The notes under the pieces are model-generated. The model searched no databases and was not told where the DNA came from. It was given only the letters and a program-made list of their open reading frames with translations. From contig CM054061.1 of assembly GCA_028641055.1 (NCBI GenBank), positions 59,628,825 through 59,692,824 of the forward strand: 64,000 bases of DNA, given 5' to 3'. Shown here piece by piece: positions 35,201 through 47,280 of this stretch (its first letter is position 1; each line of letters opens with the position of its first letter). The stretch is from Alopecurus myosuroides (lineage: Eukaryota > Streptophyta > Magnoliopsida > Poales > Poaceae). The translations under genes were made by a program, and so were the position numbers.

Positions 35201-35640
35201 TTCAAATCAAAAAATGTTCTGTGATTCTATACAAGTTATACGGTGAAACACAACAAATATGTTTCTGTGCAGTAAACCAAACTTTTGGACTTTCAAGTAA
35301 CTAGAGACTAATACTAGGACTTTATTTTTTTATGCATAGAGATATATACACAATATTTAAAATATATTCAAGTTTTAGCTGAGAAGCTTCCATGGAAAAA
35401 ACTGCTTTGGTTTCATAGGCATGAACACAAGTGTTCAAGGCGACCCCCACTTTTAGATTTGAAAACGTTTTTAGATAACAAGTACAACTAATTTTTTTAT
35501 AATTCGCATTCCCAATCCAAACTAAGATAGAAAACAACTTACAACTGAAAGTAAAAACTATTTAGAGACAAAGTAAATAAGTGCACACAAAAATATTCAC
35601 CCGCCCTATTGCTTCCCGGCAACGACGCCAGAAAAGGTCT
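32252..35640 (-). mobile_element. Block B: copy of the D interior (starts abruptly)
   Basis: From TTGATATTAGG.ATTTATAAC on, it matches 19777-23163 with about 97 percent identity by eye. The 3' LTR, PPT and first part of the interior of this D copy are missing, so the left border (32251/32252) is a duplication or recombination breakpoint. Non-coding like the original. Confidence 0.85.
35613..35630 (-). other. Primer binding site of the block B copy of D
   Basis: Minus strand TGGCGTCGTTGCCGGGAA. It is nearer the tRNA-Asp-type consensus than the block A copy, so the block A site probably gained changes after duplication. Confidence 0.72.
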
Positions 35641-37028
35641 TGATATCCCACAAGTATAGGTGATCGTGTGTAGCCTTTTCGATAAGTACAAGTGTCGAAC
35701 CCAAAGAGGAGCTAAAGGTAGGATAAATGTTATCTCAAGTTCAATCAGCCACTGATACAACTCTACGCACACTAAATGTTTACTTTATCTAGGAAATAAT
35801 ATTAGAGCAATAATACGGTTATGAGAGATAGCTTTATAAGATAATAAATACAAGAAAGTAAATGTTAGTGCTGCAAAAATAAAGTAAACTAAATGACTAT
35901 AAACTAACAGTACTATGAGTGTTGAAAAGTGGTGGAAAGTGTGATTGATTTGCACAAGATTAACTAGTGAAGATACTTGGTTCATTGTCTTCGATGTAGT
36001 TTTCCACGTTCGAGGGGCTAAATAGATGTGCTCTCAACTTGATTACACATACTATAAGATTGGATTGTTAATGAACATCCGTAAATACTAACAAGTCATT
36101 AAGGTTTCTCCAACCATAGCCTTAAGTCAAGATCCTCTTACTCCCATACATGCAACATCCTGGTTCGAGTCCTTAAGTTTCCGTCACTCTGGCAGAACTA
36201 CCCCCTTTCTCTTGCAAATACTACAAACCCTATGATGTTTGATCCATGTGCACACAAATTCAATGGACACCAAAGGACTTTACCATATCAACATACGACT
36301 CTAATGAACCAAAGACATTGAACCATTCAATCTAGGAACAAAGAAACTACACAAACATGACATAGATCGTAGGATTATAACTTATAGCATCAAACACCAT
36401 GTTTACATAGAGTGCTACAGAGGTGTGTGTGGGAGGATGAACAAATGTATACAAGGAGTAATGGGCGATGGAGATGGCGATGAAGATGGTGAAGGGGACA
36501 GCGAGGAGCGCAGGGCGGCGGCGGCGCCGGCTGGCGCAGGGACTCCTTCCCTGTCTCGCCGGCATAATGGGGGAGCACAGCCCCTTAGCCCCCTTCTTTC
36601 ACGGCTTCTTGGGAGACCTCCCCCATGTAGATGGGATCCATGGGGGAGGCAAAACCTGGCTTTTGGTGGCTGAAATTCGTGGGTGGAGGAGTTCTCCATG
36701 AGCTAGGCTTCCTCCCTTTATATATCCTCCCGGAATCCCGTCATCCCATCTAGGGCTGCAGTAAATCGGACATATCTCGGCTGTCCAGACTTGTACTAAG
36801 GTGAATTTTAAGACTCAAACGTTCCTCGCGAAATTCCCCACAATTTTGTCTTCGGGAATATTTCCGTTTGACACCATCTTCGACCCTTAACGTGACAATC
36901 TTTAAAAAGAGTTTTCAGACAGATTTCAGGAAAGTCCCAATTCGAATCAAACAAGGTTTCCACTTGTATTTTTGATAATGCGTACACATGAAAGTGTAAA
37001 ACAAGAACATTGTGTACTTTTTCAACTA

Positions 37029-38499
37029 CTAGCAAACATGCCCATGCGTTGCAACGGTGAAAAATTCTATGACACAAAAACCCAGTTAAGTGATTAATTT
37101 AACTCGGTGACGGATGAGACAAGCGATAGTGGGAGGAGCCTAGCTTACTCTCACGGGCGGTTATTGACTGCCCCTCCACCGATCAAGAAAAAACAACTCG
37201 TCGACTCACCCACACTGAACCTCACATATGTTTATCTAACTTGTCGACTTTGGCCTCCCAGATTATTACTGTACGTTTCGCTTTTCACCAACGCAGGGGG
37301 AGGGGATCGACGCACCGCCCTCCCTCGAATCCTACACAATGCCACTTCCCACGTGCCTCCTCCAATGCTCGATTGCCGCTTAAAAGTTTTGGTGAGATTT
37401 TTTTTTTTTAAATCCAGTTTTTAGTGTTTTACTATTACTAAAATAATAGTTTACTAATTGGAGATACTTGAGAGGGAAAATGAGGAGCCCAAATCTGGTG
37501 TATATGTATTTGGGATTTGCTCTTTTGTGTTGGAACGTGAAAAGCACAAGTAGCAGGTCCTACATATGACGAGGGAAAATAGAAAAGAGAGTTGGATGGT
37601 GCTAAGTGCTAACGTACAAGACTCATGGGCGGATGGGCCCCCATCTGAAAATAAGGCGTTAGCCTTCTCCTTGCAAGTTGCAACGCACAGACGGAGGAAA
37701 GGGGATCGATGCCTCGATTTCTTCCAGGCTTCCGGCGCCTCCAGGGGGTAGTTGCAAATCATGCGCCACGACGGCTGTCTCCTCCGCTAGAGCGCGCAAC
37801 AACGTTCTTCCCTCTACCAGAGATCGCTGCCCGGTCTCTCTCGTTCCACCTCCCGCTCCATCCGCTTTCTTTGACTCCGTCCAGTGCCGTCGGGGGCTTG
37901 CGGGAGTCGCAGTCTCCAAACTCTACCTCGTGGTGATGCGGCCGGCGCCGACGGTGCTGTGCAATGGGCTGTCTTTTTTCCGACTAAGCTGATAAGGAGT
38001 GGCTCGCCGCCGGCAGGCCCTGCTACGCGCCCGCCCCATCTGTCTTCTGGATCCCATGCGCGCCCCGTCCTCCACCGCAGACCAGCTACCATGCGATCCG
38101 TGTTATCCGCCGTGGACCTGCTCCCCTGCACACCACGCCCCCTCCGCCGGGGAAAAGCACGCCCCGACCTCGTTGATGGGTGCGTACCCGACGCGCGCAC
38201 CACCTCAGAGGGCCACCGCGCTCCTTCCCAATCTTCTTGCACCGCCGCTTGTCCAAGATGCGGATCTCGCCGGCTCCCTCTCCCTTCCGCAGCGCTAACG
38301 CATATCACCCCGTGCGGCGTCGAGCGCTAGGAGAGGTCAGGGAGCGAGGCAAGTTATGAAAAAAACTAACAAAATAACCGAACCGGCTTAGAGTGGCAAT
38401 TCTGCAATAATATGTAATTAGGTGGAAGGGTAAATTGGTAAAATCATGTTGGACGAAAATTTTGGCAGAAACCTTAATGCCTTTATTATTAGGTATAGA
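37029..38499 (-). mobile_element. Non-autonomous Helitron with a GC-rich captured segment
   Basis: Comparison with the empty sites in the D LTRs (near 19070 and 24530: CAACTATTAGTAGG or similar) shows 1471 extra bases here, inserted between A and T. On the minus strand it starts TCTATACCTAATAA and ends TTTGCTAG, so it has 5' TC, 3' CTAG and A|T target without duplication, all Helitron hallmarks. Just before the 3' end is CCGTTGCAACGCATGGGC, containing the palindrome CGTTGCAACG, in the usual hairpin position. No Rep/helicase is present. The middle (about 37640-38340) is much richer in G+C than the surroundings, consistent with a captured gene fragment. Confidence 0.82.
37640..38340. pseudogene. 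GC-rich gene-fragment-like segment inside the Helitron, unidentified
   Basis: Long overlapping frames on both strands (plus 37884-38330, 148 codons; minus 38308-37814, 164 codons) come from high G+C and low stop density. Neither product shows a motif that I recognise; both are rich in Arg, Ala, Gly, Ser and Pro. Helitrons often carry exons of host genes, so I infer capture. Source gene unknown. Confidence 0.4.
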
Positions 38500-38607
38500 T
38501 TAGTAGGTTAGTCCAAATAAATCATAAACTTAAAATTTGTTTGTCAAAAGCAGAAAAGTAGCATGAAAACATCAAAATTATAGATGCGTATTGGAAGTAT
38601 CACCCTC

Positions 38608-39038
38608 GAAGTTGTGGAGTGTGCCTCATCCTTGTAAACCTTCTAGTTGTCAATCTCCATGGCAACATAGTGATTCGTGCCTATCCACTTTGGTGGTTGG
38701 ACAGGAAGGAAATACAGTATGCCATTTGAAGGCTGCTCGATGTTACACTTTGATGGCACCGCACTCCTCCAACGGATATTAGGTTCTATTGGGAAGTAAA
38801 CTTCAGGATAAATCTCCACGTCATTGTGTTCGGTTATTCCTCAACTTATCTTTACTTGTTGCTACTAGCTTAGTTGTTAAAATATCTTGTGCTAGTAGTG
38901 TTTGCTCATCATATACCATTGTTCACCTAGTTGCATAATCTCAATATATATTTGAGCAATAACCATTTAATCGAAAAAGAAGTAAAATTTGTAGTTAACC
39001 TATTTATCCCCCCTCTAGTTAACCCTCTCGATCTTTCA
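38608..39038 (+). mobile_element. Block B copy of the older LTR end
   Basis: Matches 24641-25069, including the ending CCCTCTAGTTAACCCTC..CTTTCA. The junction CCCTC to D is the same as in block A. Confidence 0.6.
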
Positions 39039-40288
39039 ACATCGAGCTGCGTTATAACACTACATCCAAGGCCATGTTCTTTGAGTGTACATAGATCATA
39101 TCTAACACTCCGCCTCTCGTTGCTACCATCTCCTAGACTAGATCTTGGTTCTTTTAGATTAGATTTTGGTTTTTCATATGCATCTCGTAGGATTTTTTCT
39201 ATGCTATGAGTCCCTCAATAAAAATATTAATGAAATGTATCAACGGTATATCGATTGGGTCTTATCTATCGTTGTTGTTTCCCTAAATAACTCTGATTCC
39301 ATATATTATTGGCAACCTCACAACACCTTGTTTCTTGCCATATAGTCAGGAAATCAAGACTATCAGAATATATGAGCCAGTCATAGAGGCATAATTGGGG
39401 ATATAAATGGTGTTTATATTTATCACATGTATTAGAGTTTTCTCCGAATACTCACTATCCGTGACTAATAAATTATAGCACGGGACATAAACTTAATCAC
39501 AAAATAAAAATATGAATAATAATCTATTTGTTATTGCAACACTTGAGACCCTCACTCTGCTTAATCCAGAAGGTTGGATATGGGAAGACGACAACATTCT
39601 CATCCATAGCTTTGTGCGTGAGAATATAATCACCAGGATCCACCGACGTCATCATCAACACCCATTCTGCATCTTCGTGTTGGTAACGACTAGATCTAAC
39701 TTATCTCTTATCTTCATAGACATTAATGTTTGTTGCGCAAGACGAAGTTTTTTAAAATTCATCGTAACCCAACAGCCTCTACGGAATATTTCCATCACGG
39801 GGGCCACTGCCCCCCCCCCTTCCACTTTCGATCTCACGTTTAGCAGAGTAGCATCGATAAAATGCAATAATGTAATTTATCAAACCATGGTAAATAAAAA
39901 TATAAAAGAGAAGAGTTCGTACCCCAATATATGTCATCTAGTTTTTCACTAGATGAAAGTAGAACACGAAATTCGGTTCATCGGCTCTAAGCAAAAACAA
40001 CAAGTAGATAGTTCCGACGAATTTCACAGTCATATTATTTTGCTCGCCGTGCATCAAACTCTTGCGGGCGTGGGAAATATCCAACGTCAATTGTGTACTA
40101 ATCTCTCATGTGTCTGGATTTTTTTTTCAAACAAAATGTCCACGCTTCAAAAACTGAAAAGACATAATCGTTTGTTTCGTGAAGAGGCCAATGGTCAAAT
40201 ATTCAGATCAGCCAACCCATGCAACACCATCCATTAATGAAAATAAAATTACACATATAAGTCCCTAGGGAAAATAAGTGCCATCTTC
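39039..40288. other. Block B copy of the non-coding segment 25070-26274
   Basis: About 97 percent identical to block A by eye. It has extra stretches such as CAGAAGGTTGGATATGGG near 39567 and CATATGCATCTCGTAGG near 39175. No gene supported. Confidence 0.6.
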
Positions 40289-41186
40289 TATGGTGACCCC
40301 ATACACCATTGCATGCGTAGTGCACAAGTCATTGACATAACACGCATGGAAGAACTTATCCGTAAATATTACATCCCACAGAGTAGTCCAAAAGAAACAT
40401 AGTGGACCATATATTAGACACTGCTTAATATTACAAGCCAAAAGTGAATAACAAGTTCAACGTCATCCTCGTCTAAGTGAGGAAGTTCGAGTAGTGCGGT
40501 GTTGAAGTGCGTCAACCTAGTGCACAAAGATAAAAGTAAACTTAGAACCATTGGAGCTCAGCAACCTAAATATTAATATTCTAGCATTGCTCGGCTCGAT
40601 TCTTTATCTGGCTAGGGTCTAATCCTCCTCCTCGGGGTCTTCAGCTCCATAGACTATCCGGTATTCGAATCCTTCGATAGCACCTGATAGGTCTCGCTCC
40701 TCATACTTCATCTTATCATCCTAGGAAACTCCATCGTACTCCTTCGGTACGTCTGTCAAGTCTAAGCATGGGTTCAAATGAAGAATGTGAGTAACGAGCG
40801 TTACTCAGCAAGTTCCTCTAAGTAACATTGGCATAGTGTATGATGCTCTAGCTACCACCTAAGACCGTTGATCTTTGGTGTAATGCAGGTTCTGTAAAAC
40901 ATTTCTTCAAATTTCAAGTTTTAACTATGTCCGTTAGTCCCGCCGGGCGTCAGAATATCATGGGAATCCTTTCCGGCCGTGAATATAGCCCCCTCCTAGG
41001 ACAAGGATGTAGCTGCCATAATTTTTTGTTTTCTCTCTATAGAGGTGTGTCGGTTTACCCAACATCATTCCCAACCTTTTTGCTCTCGCCGCACATCATA
41101 TGTGCCTTAGCCCGGTCAGAGTCTCCAAGTCATGCCGAGTACTTCCCCTGTCTCCACACATCCGCTCAATGTGACACAGCAGGTAT
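40289..41186 (-). mobile_element. Block B copy of the long LTR-like start
   Basis: Matches 26275-27172. Starts TATGGTGACCCC, with the terminal TG changed to TA. Confidence 0.6.
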
Positions 41187-41256
41187 CACTACTAGGGAAA
41201 ACAATACCCCAGGCGAATAGTTTTCTCTTACCGCAGGCGAATACCTGTTCGCCTGG
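41187..41256. mobile_element. Block B CACTA element, first 70 bp only
   Basis: CACTACTAGGGAAAAC after the same TAT duplication as in block A. Cut at 41256 by the LARD-like element. The remainder of this CACTA copy is not found on the right side of that element. Confidence 0.8.
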
Positions 41257-43733
41257 TGTGGTGACCCAGCACACCACTGCATGTGTAGTGCGCAAGTCGA
41301 TGACATAATACTCACAGAAGGACTTATCCGTGAATATTACATCCCTCAGAGTAGTACAATAGAAACACAACGGGTCCAGGAAAAACTATGGGATACAAAC
41401 TTCATTACAAAATCTCGAGGATCTCTTTGAAGAATCAAAGAAGATCTCATACAAATGGAACATCAGAAGAAGCAATTCGAAGATCCAAGCTGGAGAAGAA
41501 CTCAACCTCAGAACTAATCTACTACGGCTGATGCCAGCCCTAATCTATGGCTTATAACTGCTAACTCCAAGAATGGACTCCACCTACACCTTGATAGCTT
41601 CTCCTCCATCAGCGTTGTTGATGACGATGCTTCACCGACTAAATAGTATATGACTCCACCTAGCTTCATGGGGTAGCGATGGCTCCACGATGACGACTCC
41701 CATAAGGCTTCAACTCTAAGCAGAGGGTCAAACGGGAACGAATGAGTAACGAGCGTTACTCAGCAAGTTCATGATATATAGTGGGTAGTTTGATGCACTA
41801 ACTACAGCTTTAGACTCGAAAGAGTCATAAGCTAATGCAAGGTTTTGTAAAACTTTCTTCAAGAGGTTGCTTTTATTTCTGAAAACTATGCCCGCCAGAC
41901 CATCACAGGACTAGAACTTCATGGAGTTGCCTTTCCTGTAGCGTTCGCAGTTCCTTCCAGGAACAGGGGGTAACATGCCACATCCTTTTACACTCTGCAG
42001 AGGTGCGTTACTTTACCCATGGACGACCAAGAACATGTTGCACAACCAGGCTCGAGATCATGTCCACTCCCACTCAGGTGTGGGGCCCGGTTGTTGGTCC
42101 AAGCCAAACCGTGTTTCTCCGCACAACGCATGCCCACCCATTTCCGCCAGCAGGTTGAACGCGTGATTCCACCCCTCACGATGGAGATCTACGCGCCCCT
42201 GGCAGACACTCATACACCCCAGAGTCCGTGGGATGTAAGGGCTCCCACCCATGTGCATGTAGTCCCGTAGAACCTACAGCGTACGTCTCTGGCAGCCCGT
42301 TGACATGCGAACGAGAAAAGATCACAGCTGGCTTACTCCCCCCATAGAAGACCCATGGTTAACGCGGTATTTACGGCGCACCTAGTTCTGACGGAATTTG
42401 AGATTAATTCCTAGGTAATACATTCCCGTGCAGATGGAACCTTCCTTTGACCTATTCATCTTACCATGGTTCCATCCGCCCACCAAATAGAACACTACCA
42501 CTTTGGTAGTCATTCAATTAGTCATATTATTATAAAAATAGGATCATGCATTCTTTTGAGAACATGTGGTAATACGATAGGGTTTTTGCAAATAGTTTGT
42601 TATGAAGTACTGCAAAGTATATGAGCAAGTGATGAACTTGCCTGAGATTGAAATAGCAATAATAATCCAGGTCTTCAGGTTCAAGGGCCTCGTAGAAAAT
42701 CCTAACATCTGTAAGATAGCAAAGTAGTCCCAGTAAGGACTACAGAAAACATTGGCAAGGATGATACATGCATAGTAATGAGATGCATAGTGAAATACCC
42801 TGGAAAATACCCCAGCTTACAAATGTAAGCCACGTTTGATACGATATCTTAATCACACAGAATTTTAAGTGAAATGTTTCATTACTTGGGTGATGTGGTT
42901 ATTACTTCTTTTAGACTTACATGTGTTTCATTTTTACTTAGCAAACAATTGTTATCATGTTTAGGTTATAAATTGTTATCAAATGATTAAACGAGAAAAC
43001 AATATCAAATGGAAATTAACTATTAAAAAGGATATTAAAGATGTTTGATTTTATGTTCAAAAGTGTAGGGCTAATGACATCAAGTTTGTTTGAAAATGAG
43101 GAACTAATACATCTAACTCTATCATCACATACTTTCTAATGAGTATGTGATGATAGGTTTAGTAGGTGTAAAAGCATGAGAGTTTTTATTATTAAGGAAA
43201 ATAACTTTGTGGTAATTGTTTCAGGTTATAATGGAATATTTCATAATTCAATTTATACCTTTGGAAACAAATTAACAAGTTGAACAAAATGTTTTATGCT
43301 TGACATATTTGAATTGGAAATGCTTTTCTCTTTAATTTGGTATAACATTTTATGTTTTCTGAAAATATTTAAATAAGTTATTATTTTATTAATTTTAAAT
43401 GACTTAAATGATTAGACAAAACATTGCACACATAAAAACTTGGTCAAATGACCATGAAAACATCATAGATGAGTTGCATTTTCCATTTGGAGCATTTTGG
43501 TATATAACTTGTATTTTTCTGATTTTATGAATATTTATTATTTTTCTCAATTTTTAAATGATTTAATTTAATTAAAGAAAAGGTTTAATTTTAAACTTCA
43601 TCAAATTATTTTTAAAAGTTGATAAATAGATAGGTTTTATTTTTCTGAACACTAATACATTTTATTTACATTTTTCTGATATGTAAATTAAAAGATATTG
43701 ATTTATTAAGTTTAGTTGATTTTTTTTTTTAAT

Positions 43734-43756
43734 TGACAGGTGGGTCCCACCTGTCA
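43734..43756. promoter_or_regulatory. 23-bp perfect palindrome containing a TCP-type site
   Basis: Arms of 11 bp around a central T, core GTGGGTCCCAC, matching the GTGGGNCCCAC consensus of TCP transcription factors. Exactly kept in the other LTR at 51875-51897. Confidence 0.7.
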
Positions 43757-43800
43757 TATTTGGTTTAAATTAAAATTTAAAAGAAAAAGAAAAAGGGCTA

Positions 43801-43832
43801 TGACGTCATGGTGACGTCACATGTGATGTCAC
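43801..43832. promoter_or_regulatory. Cluster of bZIP-type TGACGTCA sites
   Basis: ATGACGTCAT, GTGACGTCAC and GTGATGTCACC within about 32 bp. The other LTR keeps ATGACGTCAT but the second reads CAGACGTCAC. TGACGTCA is the palindromic target of TGA/CREB-type bZIP proteins. It lies downstream of the TATA-like box in the sense of the element, so its role as promoter is unproven. Confidence 0.5.
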
Positions 43833-43941
43833 CAATTCCCAATCCTCACAGTTGCTTCACAATTGCGCGATGTGGAAGAAATTGATGCACTCCGTGGAGG
43901 ATACTAGCTAGAGGAGCTCCGGGTGAATGCGTAGGTGGTGA

Positions 43942-44235
43942 TTATGTGACCAAATGGTCACCGGAGTTAGTCCGGCGACCACCGGCGCGGTGGCGAGGTT
44001 CGGCCAACGGCAACTGCACACATCGGCCCACCAAATGTGAAATTAAAGGCACCCCTAGGTTCCCCTGCTCACCCTGGAGCTCGTGGAGGTGGCGGTGAAG
44101 CTCGGCGAGGTCGAGGTTGCCGGCGGCGTGCTGTTTCCCGCGGCGGCCGGAGAGAAAGGGTTGGCGAATTCCGGCGGTTCCCGGTCCTCCCAGCTTCCGT
44201 GCGTTCTCGAGATGGAAGAGCATGACCAGGCGCAT
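43942..44235 (-). CDS. 97-codon frame in the LARD-like LTR leader
   Basis: The Met at 44235 is the first ATG after the TATA-like box at 44394-44402 and the leader with AAACCCTAGC. The product (MRLVMLFHLENARKLGG..NSGDHLVT) has no recognised domain. The other LTR keeps the full length (52083-52376) but 13 of 97 residues differ, many at CpG positions, which argues against selection on the protein. A leader ORF or chance frame. Confidence 0.3.
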   Translation of the reverse strand: MRLVMLFHLENARKLGGPGTAGIRQPFLSGRRGKQHAAGNLDLAELHRHLHELQGEQGNLGVPLISHLVGRCVQLPLAEPRHRAGGRRTNSGDHLVT

Positions 44236-44393
44236 CTCCCCGTGGTCCTAATTTGTGAAGAGGTGACCGGAGTCGACGACGGCGTGCGGCGGCCGGACTA
44301 GCTAGGGTTTGGATGTTCTTCGCCTAGAGGAAACGAGAGAGAGGGAGACTGCGAGAGAGAGGAGCAGATGCAGATGCCTCCTTCTATTTATCC

Positions 44394-44402
44394 TCGCACA
44401 AA
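44394..44402 (-). promoter_or_regulatory. TATA-like box of the LARD-like LTR
   Basis: Minus strand GATAAATAGAAGG followed by a CT-rich leader (CTCCTCTCTCTCGCAGTCTC). In the right (5') LTR the same site reads GATAAGTAG, near 52530, so the copy that would drive transcription is weakened. Confidence 0.5.
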
Positions 44403-47264
44403 GGCGGTGAGCAGGAGTTGGCCGTGACGGCAGCAACGTCGTGATCTTCTCCTCTGCCTTCTGGCAGAGGAAGAAGAAAGAGGAAATAAAGGAGATTTTC
44501 GATGACCCCCTCAAGTTTTGGTTATTCACACCAAGGTCCTTCTGTTAATGAAAACTGAAAAGAAACCCCTGTTTTCAGGGCCTATTTGCAAACATAAAAA
44601 TTAATAAAAATCATATTTGAATTCCTTATCGAATTTGACACCTCACCATGTTTTGTTTTGTTGGATTTGAAGAATATTTGTATTTTTTTATTTAGGGTGC
44701 TAGATTAAGTGGTTTTGTTGTCTTATCTTCATTTTATTTATTAAGTAGCTGTTAAATTATTTTAGGCATGGTTATTATGATCAAACACAATAATCATGTG
44801 GTTAACAAAGTGGTGTACCCTAATTGGACAATTCTAAATACAAGTTCTTTTTAGAAAATAATTTTGTTAACACTACCTAGTGATTTTTCTATGCACTGAA
44901 ATGAAAAATCACTCAATAGGAAATTTATACCATGTCATTCCAAATGATTTACATTGGTGAAGGGACTTGTTACTTTCCTAATTGAAACTCTTAGAAAGTT
45001 TGGTTGACATTCTACTTAGGTGTGTGTAAGAAAGATTTTTGCTTTTAGTACTTGATTAAATGGGAACTTGAGTGGCTTAGAAATCTTATTTGTTTGTTTT
45101 CCACCAGTTTCTAAATATGGATATTATCTCATGTTGTTTTAGATCATGTAATAATTTATATGGTTATAAGTAGATGAATTTTTGTTATCATCTGTTAGTC
45201 TTACATATGAAAAGGATATGGAAAACAAGGTATTAAGCTTGTTACCATTAATCTCCACATATCACAATACATGTGGATGCAATGGCTTATTATTGTTTCT
45301 TACTGGATAATTGTTTCCATTTAAAAGATTGTTAGGTTTCCTCATCTTTGATGAGTTTGACAGATTTTAATGATTCTCTATTATATCCTAATAATTAACT
45401 GGATAAATTCTTATGCTCCCTTACTGAGTCAGTGTTGCTTCCTGTGGTCTTCTGTTGCTTGATGTTCTTCTCTCTAGTTGCCACTTGTTTTCAGATATTT
45501 CCTTGTTCAATAACAAGTGAATTCAGCTCTTGGATTCCACCTTCACTGTCTCACCCTTGTGGTGAAAACAACCAATTACTCCAAGCAAAGATTTTACTTA
45601 GATGATCATAATGTGGTTTCTTGTTTCCTTAGCTCTATTCTTTCTTTTAGTTGATTGCAAAATAAATGTGGATGTAGTTTATGACATCAAGTTTCCATAT
45701 GCCTATAAGAAGAATTTGTTAACAAGTGGGCCAGACTTGCCTCCAATTTACTACGCGTATACAATAGGCTGAGATGTACCATGTTATTCAACCTTTTGCT
45801 TATTTGTGTATGACACTCAAGTGTTTGAGTATACAAAAGTGATCTGTTAACAAGATAGCTAGTCTTGTTATCAAACTACTTCTATATAACACTAACATTG
45901 GAGTATCACATTGTTTCAAGAGTGTTAATAAGATCAGATCAAGATATAAGAGTTTCCAAATACCCTTATACTAGAGTGAAGTAGCACTTCTAGAATCCTC
46001 CAAAGAATCCTTCTTAAGATCTTCTTATGGTAGTTCCTCTGTTCTTGTGGTTGCTTCTCTTGAAACATGACTTAGAGAAGATTGGAAGATAACAAGATGA
46101 AATGATCTTGATAAAATAACAAGATCTAGATTAATAGTTAGTTCATGCTTTTATTATCCTTACATATACTTCTTATTTTATTTCCAAAAAGATAGATACT
46201 TGTTTCATACATGATTGGTTTTATTTAACTTTCAATCCAATTCCTCTAATAGAGGTTATATCTTGTTGTTATCCTTGCTTGTATCCAAAGATACTTCAGT
46301 TGTAGAATTGTTGGATTTGAGTAGAGGTGTGAAATGCTTATGGAATGATGACTTAATAGTAAGTGGATCAAATGGCTCATTGAGATGTTGAGATTTCATA
46401 TGTTCACTTGTATAAGATGATTGTAACAATGAGCATGTGAAAGTTATTGTGGTTTAATGACTTATGTCATAGTTGTTATTAGTTCTCGCAGGTGTCACGG
46501 TCTACTTTATATTCATCACTTTATTAGCTTTGTCATTCATAATGCATGTATAGAGATTTGGGAATATCATATGTAGTGATCAAGGTTTATCAGTAGTTGA
46601 AGAAGATTCATTTCTTCTTGTAGATACTTCTTTTATGATGGATGAGATATGTACATATTCGATAAATATGTTAATACAATTATTATGTCATTTCCCACTT
46701 GCGGGTCTTGAGTGAAGACCTGTGGGTATCATTTGTATTCTATTAAACCTTTGTTATTTACTTGTGAAGGTTAACTTAGTAGTTACTAAATAATTTGGAA
46801 AGATGTTGTGTGAATGATTGGTGTCTTAAAGAGTTATTGTTTGAGAGGACATAACACCTCTATTAATGAGATGGTTCAATTATGTATTACTCATTGGTGG
46901 AAGTATGATTATCAGTTGTGTGAGTCGGTACTCACCCCTCTTTGGGTTGTAGATATCTAATAAATTGTTCCAAATCACTTTAAGACTTGTGGATAATCTT
47001 GTTGAGAGTTTGTGTTGGTCACAACCCATTATGGTTTGTGTAATCAGATGATTTGGTTTTTAGAGATACTATGTTATAAAGATCACTCCAAATGTACTCC
47101 TGACTAGATGAACTAGGCCTATTTCATCATCTCAAGTGAAACTTTGGTCACTTTGCTTTGTTTAAACTTTTGCGCCAAAATTTCCCGTATTTTTAGATGC
47201 ATGATTTGCAAATGCACATATTAAATTTAGATCCTTATAACTTCCCAAACACTGGGATGTTACA

Positions 47265-47280
47265 GTATCTCCCCCTTAAC
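47265..47280 (-). other. Polypurine tract of the LARD-like element
   Basis: Minus strand GTTAAGGGGGAGATAC, directly followed by the LTR start TGTAACATCCC. Confidence 0.8.

Larger units (their letters stand above)
35641..38602 (-). repeat. Block B copy of the D 5' LTR, with a nested Helitron
   Basis: Starts TGATATCCCACAAG and ends GGAAGTATCA, followed by CCCTC and the same host sequence as at 24641. Without the Helitron (37029-38499) it is about 1491 bp. Confidence 0.87.
41257..47264 (-). repeat. 3' LTR of the LARD-like element (6008 bp)
   Basis: Plus-strand borders TGTGGTGACCC..GGGATGTTACA. Contains a palindromic GTGGGTCCCAC site (43734-43756), TGACGTCA-type sites (43801-43832), a TATA-like box (44394-44402, minus) and a GC-rich leader with a 97-codon frame. 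Confidence 0.9.

Noticed and set aside
37884..38330. 148-codon plus frame, and 164-codon minus frame over the same DNA, as genes
   Set aside because: Both strands are open because of high G+C in the Helitron cargo. No motif or start context supports either.
32252..41256. Blocks A and B as the two LTRs of a giant retrotransposon
   Set aside because: Borders are abrupt without TG..CA, PBS or PPT, and each block itself contains element ends and target duplications.
42019..42270. Short frames on both strands repeated near 50124-50438 as genes
   Set aside because: They lie in the long LTRs, differ in frame and length between the two copies, and have no motif.
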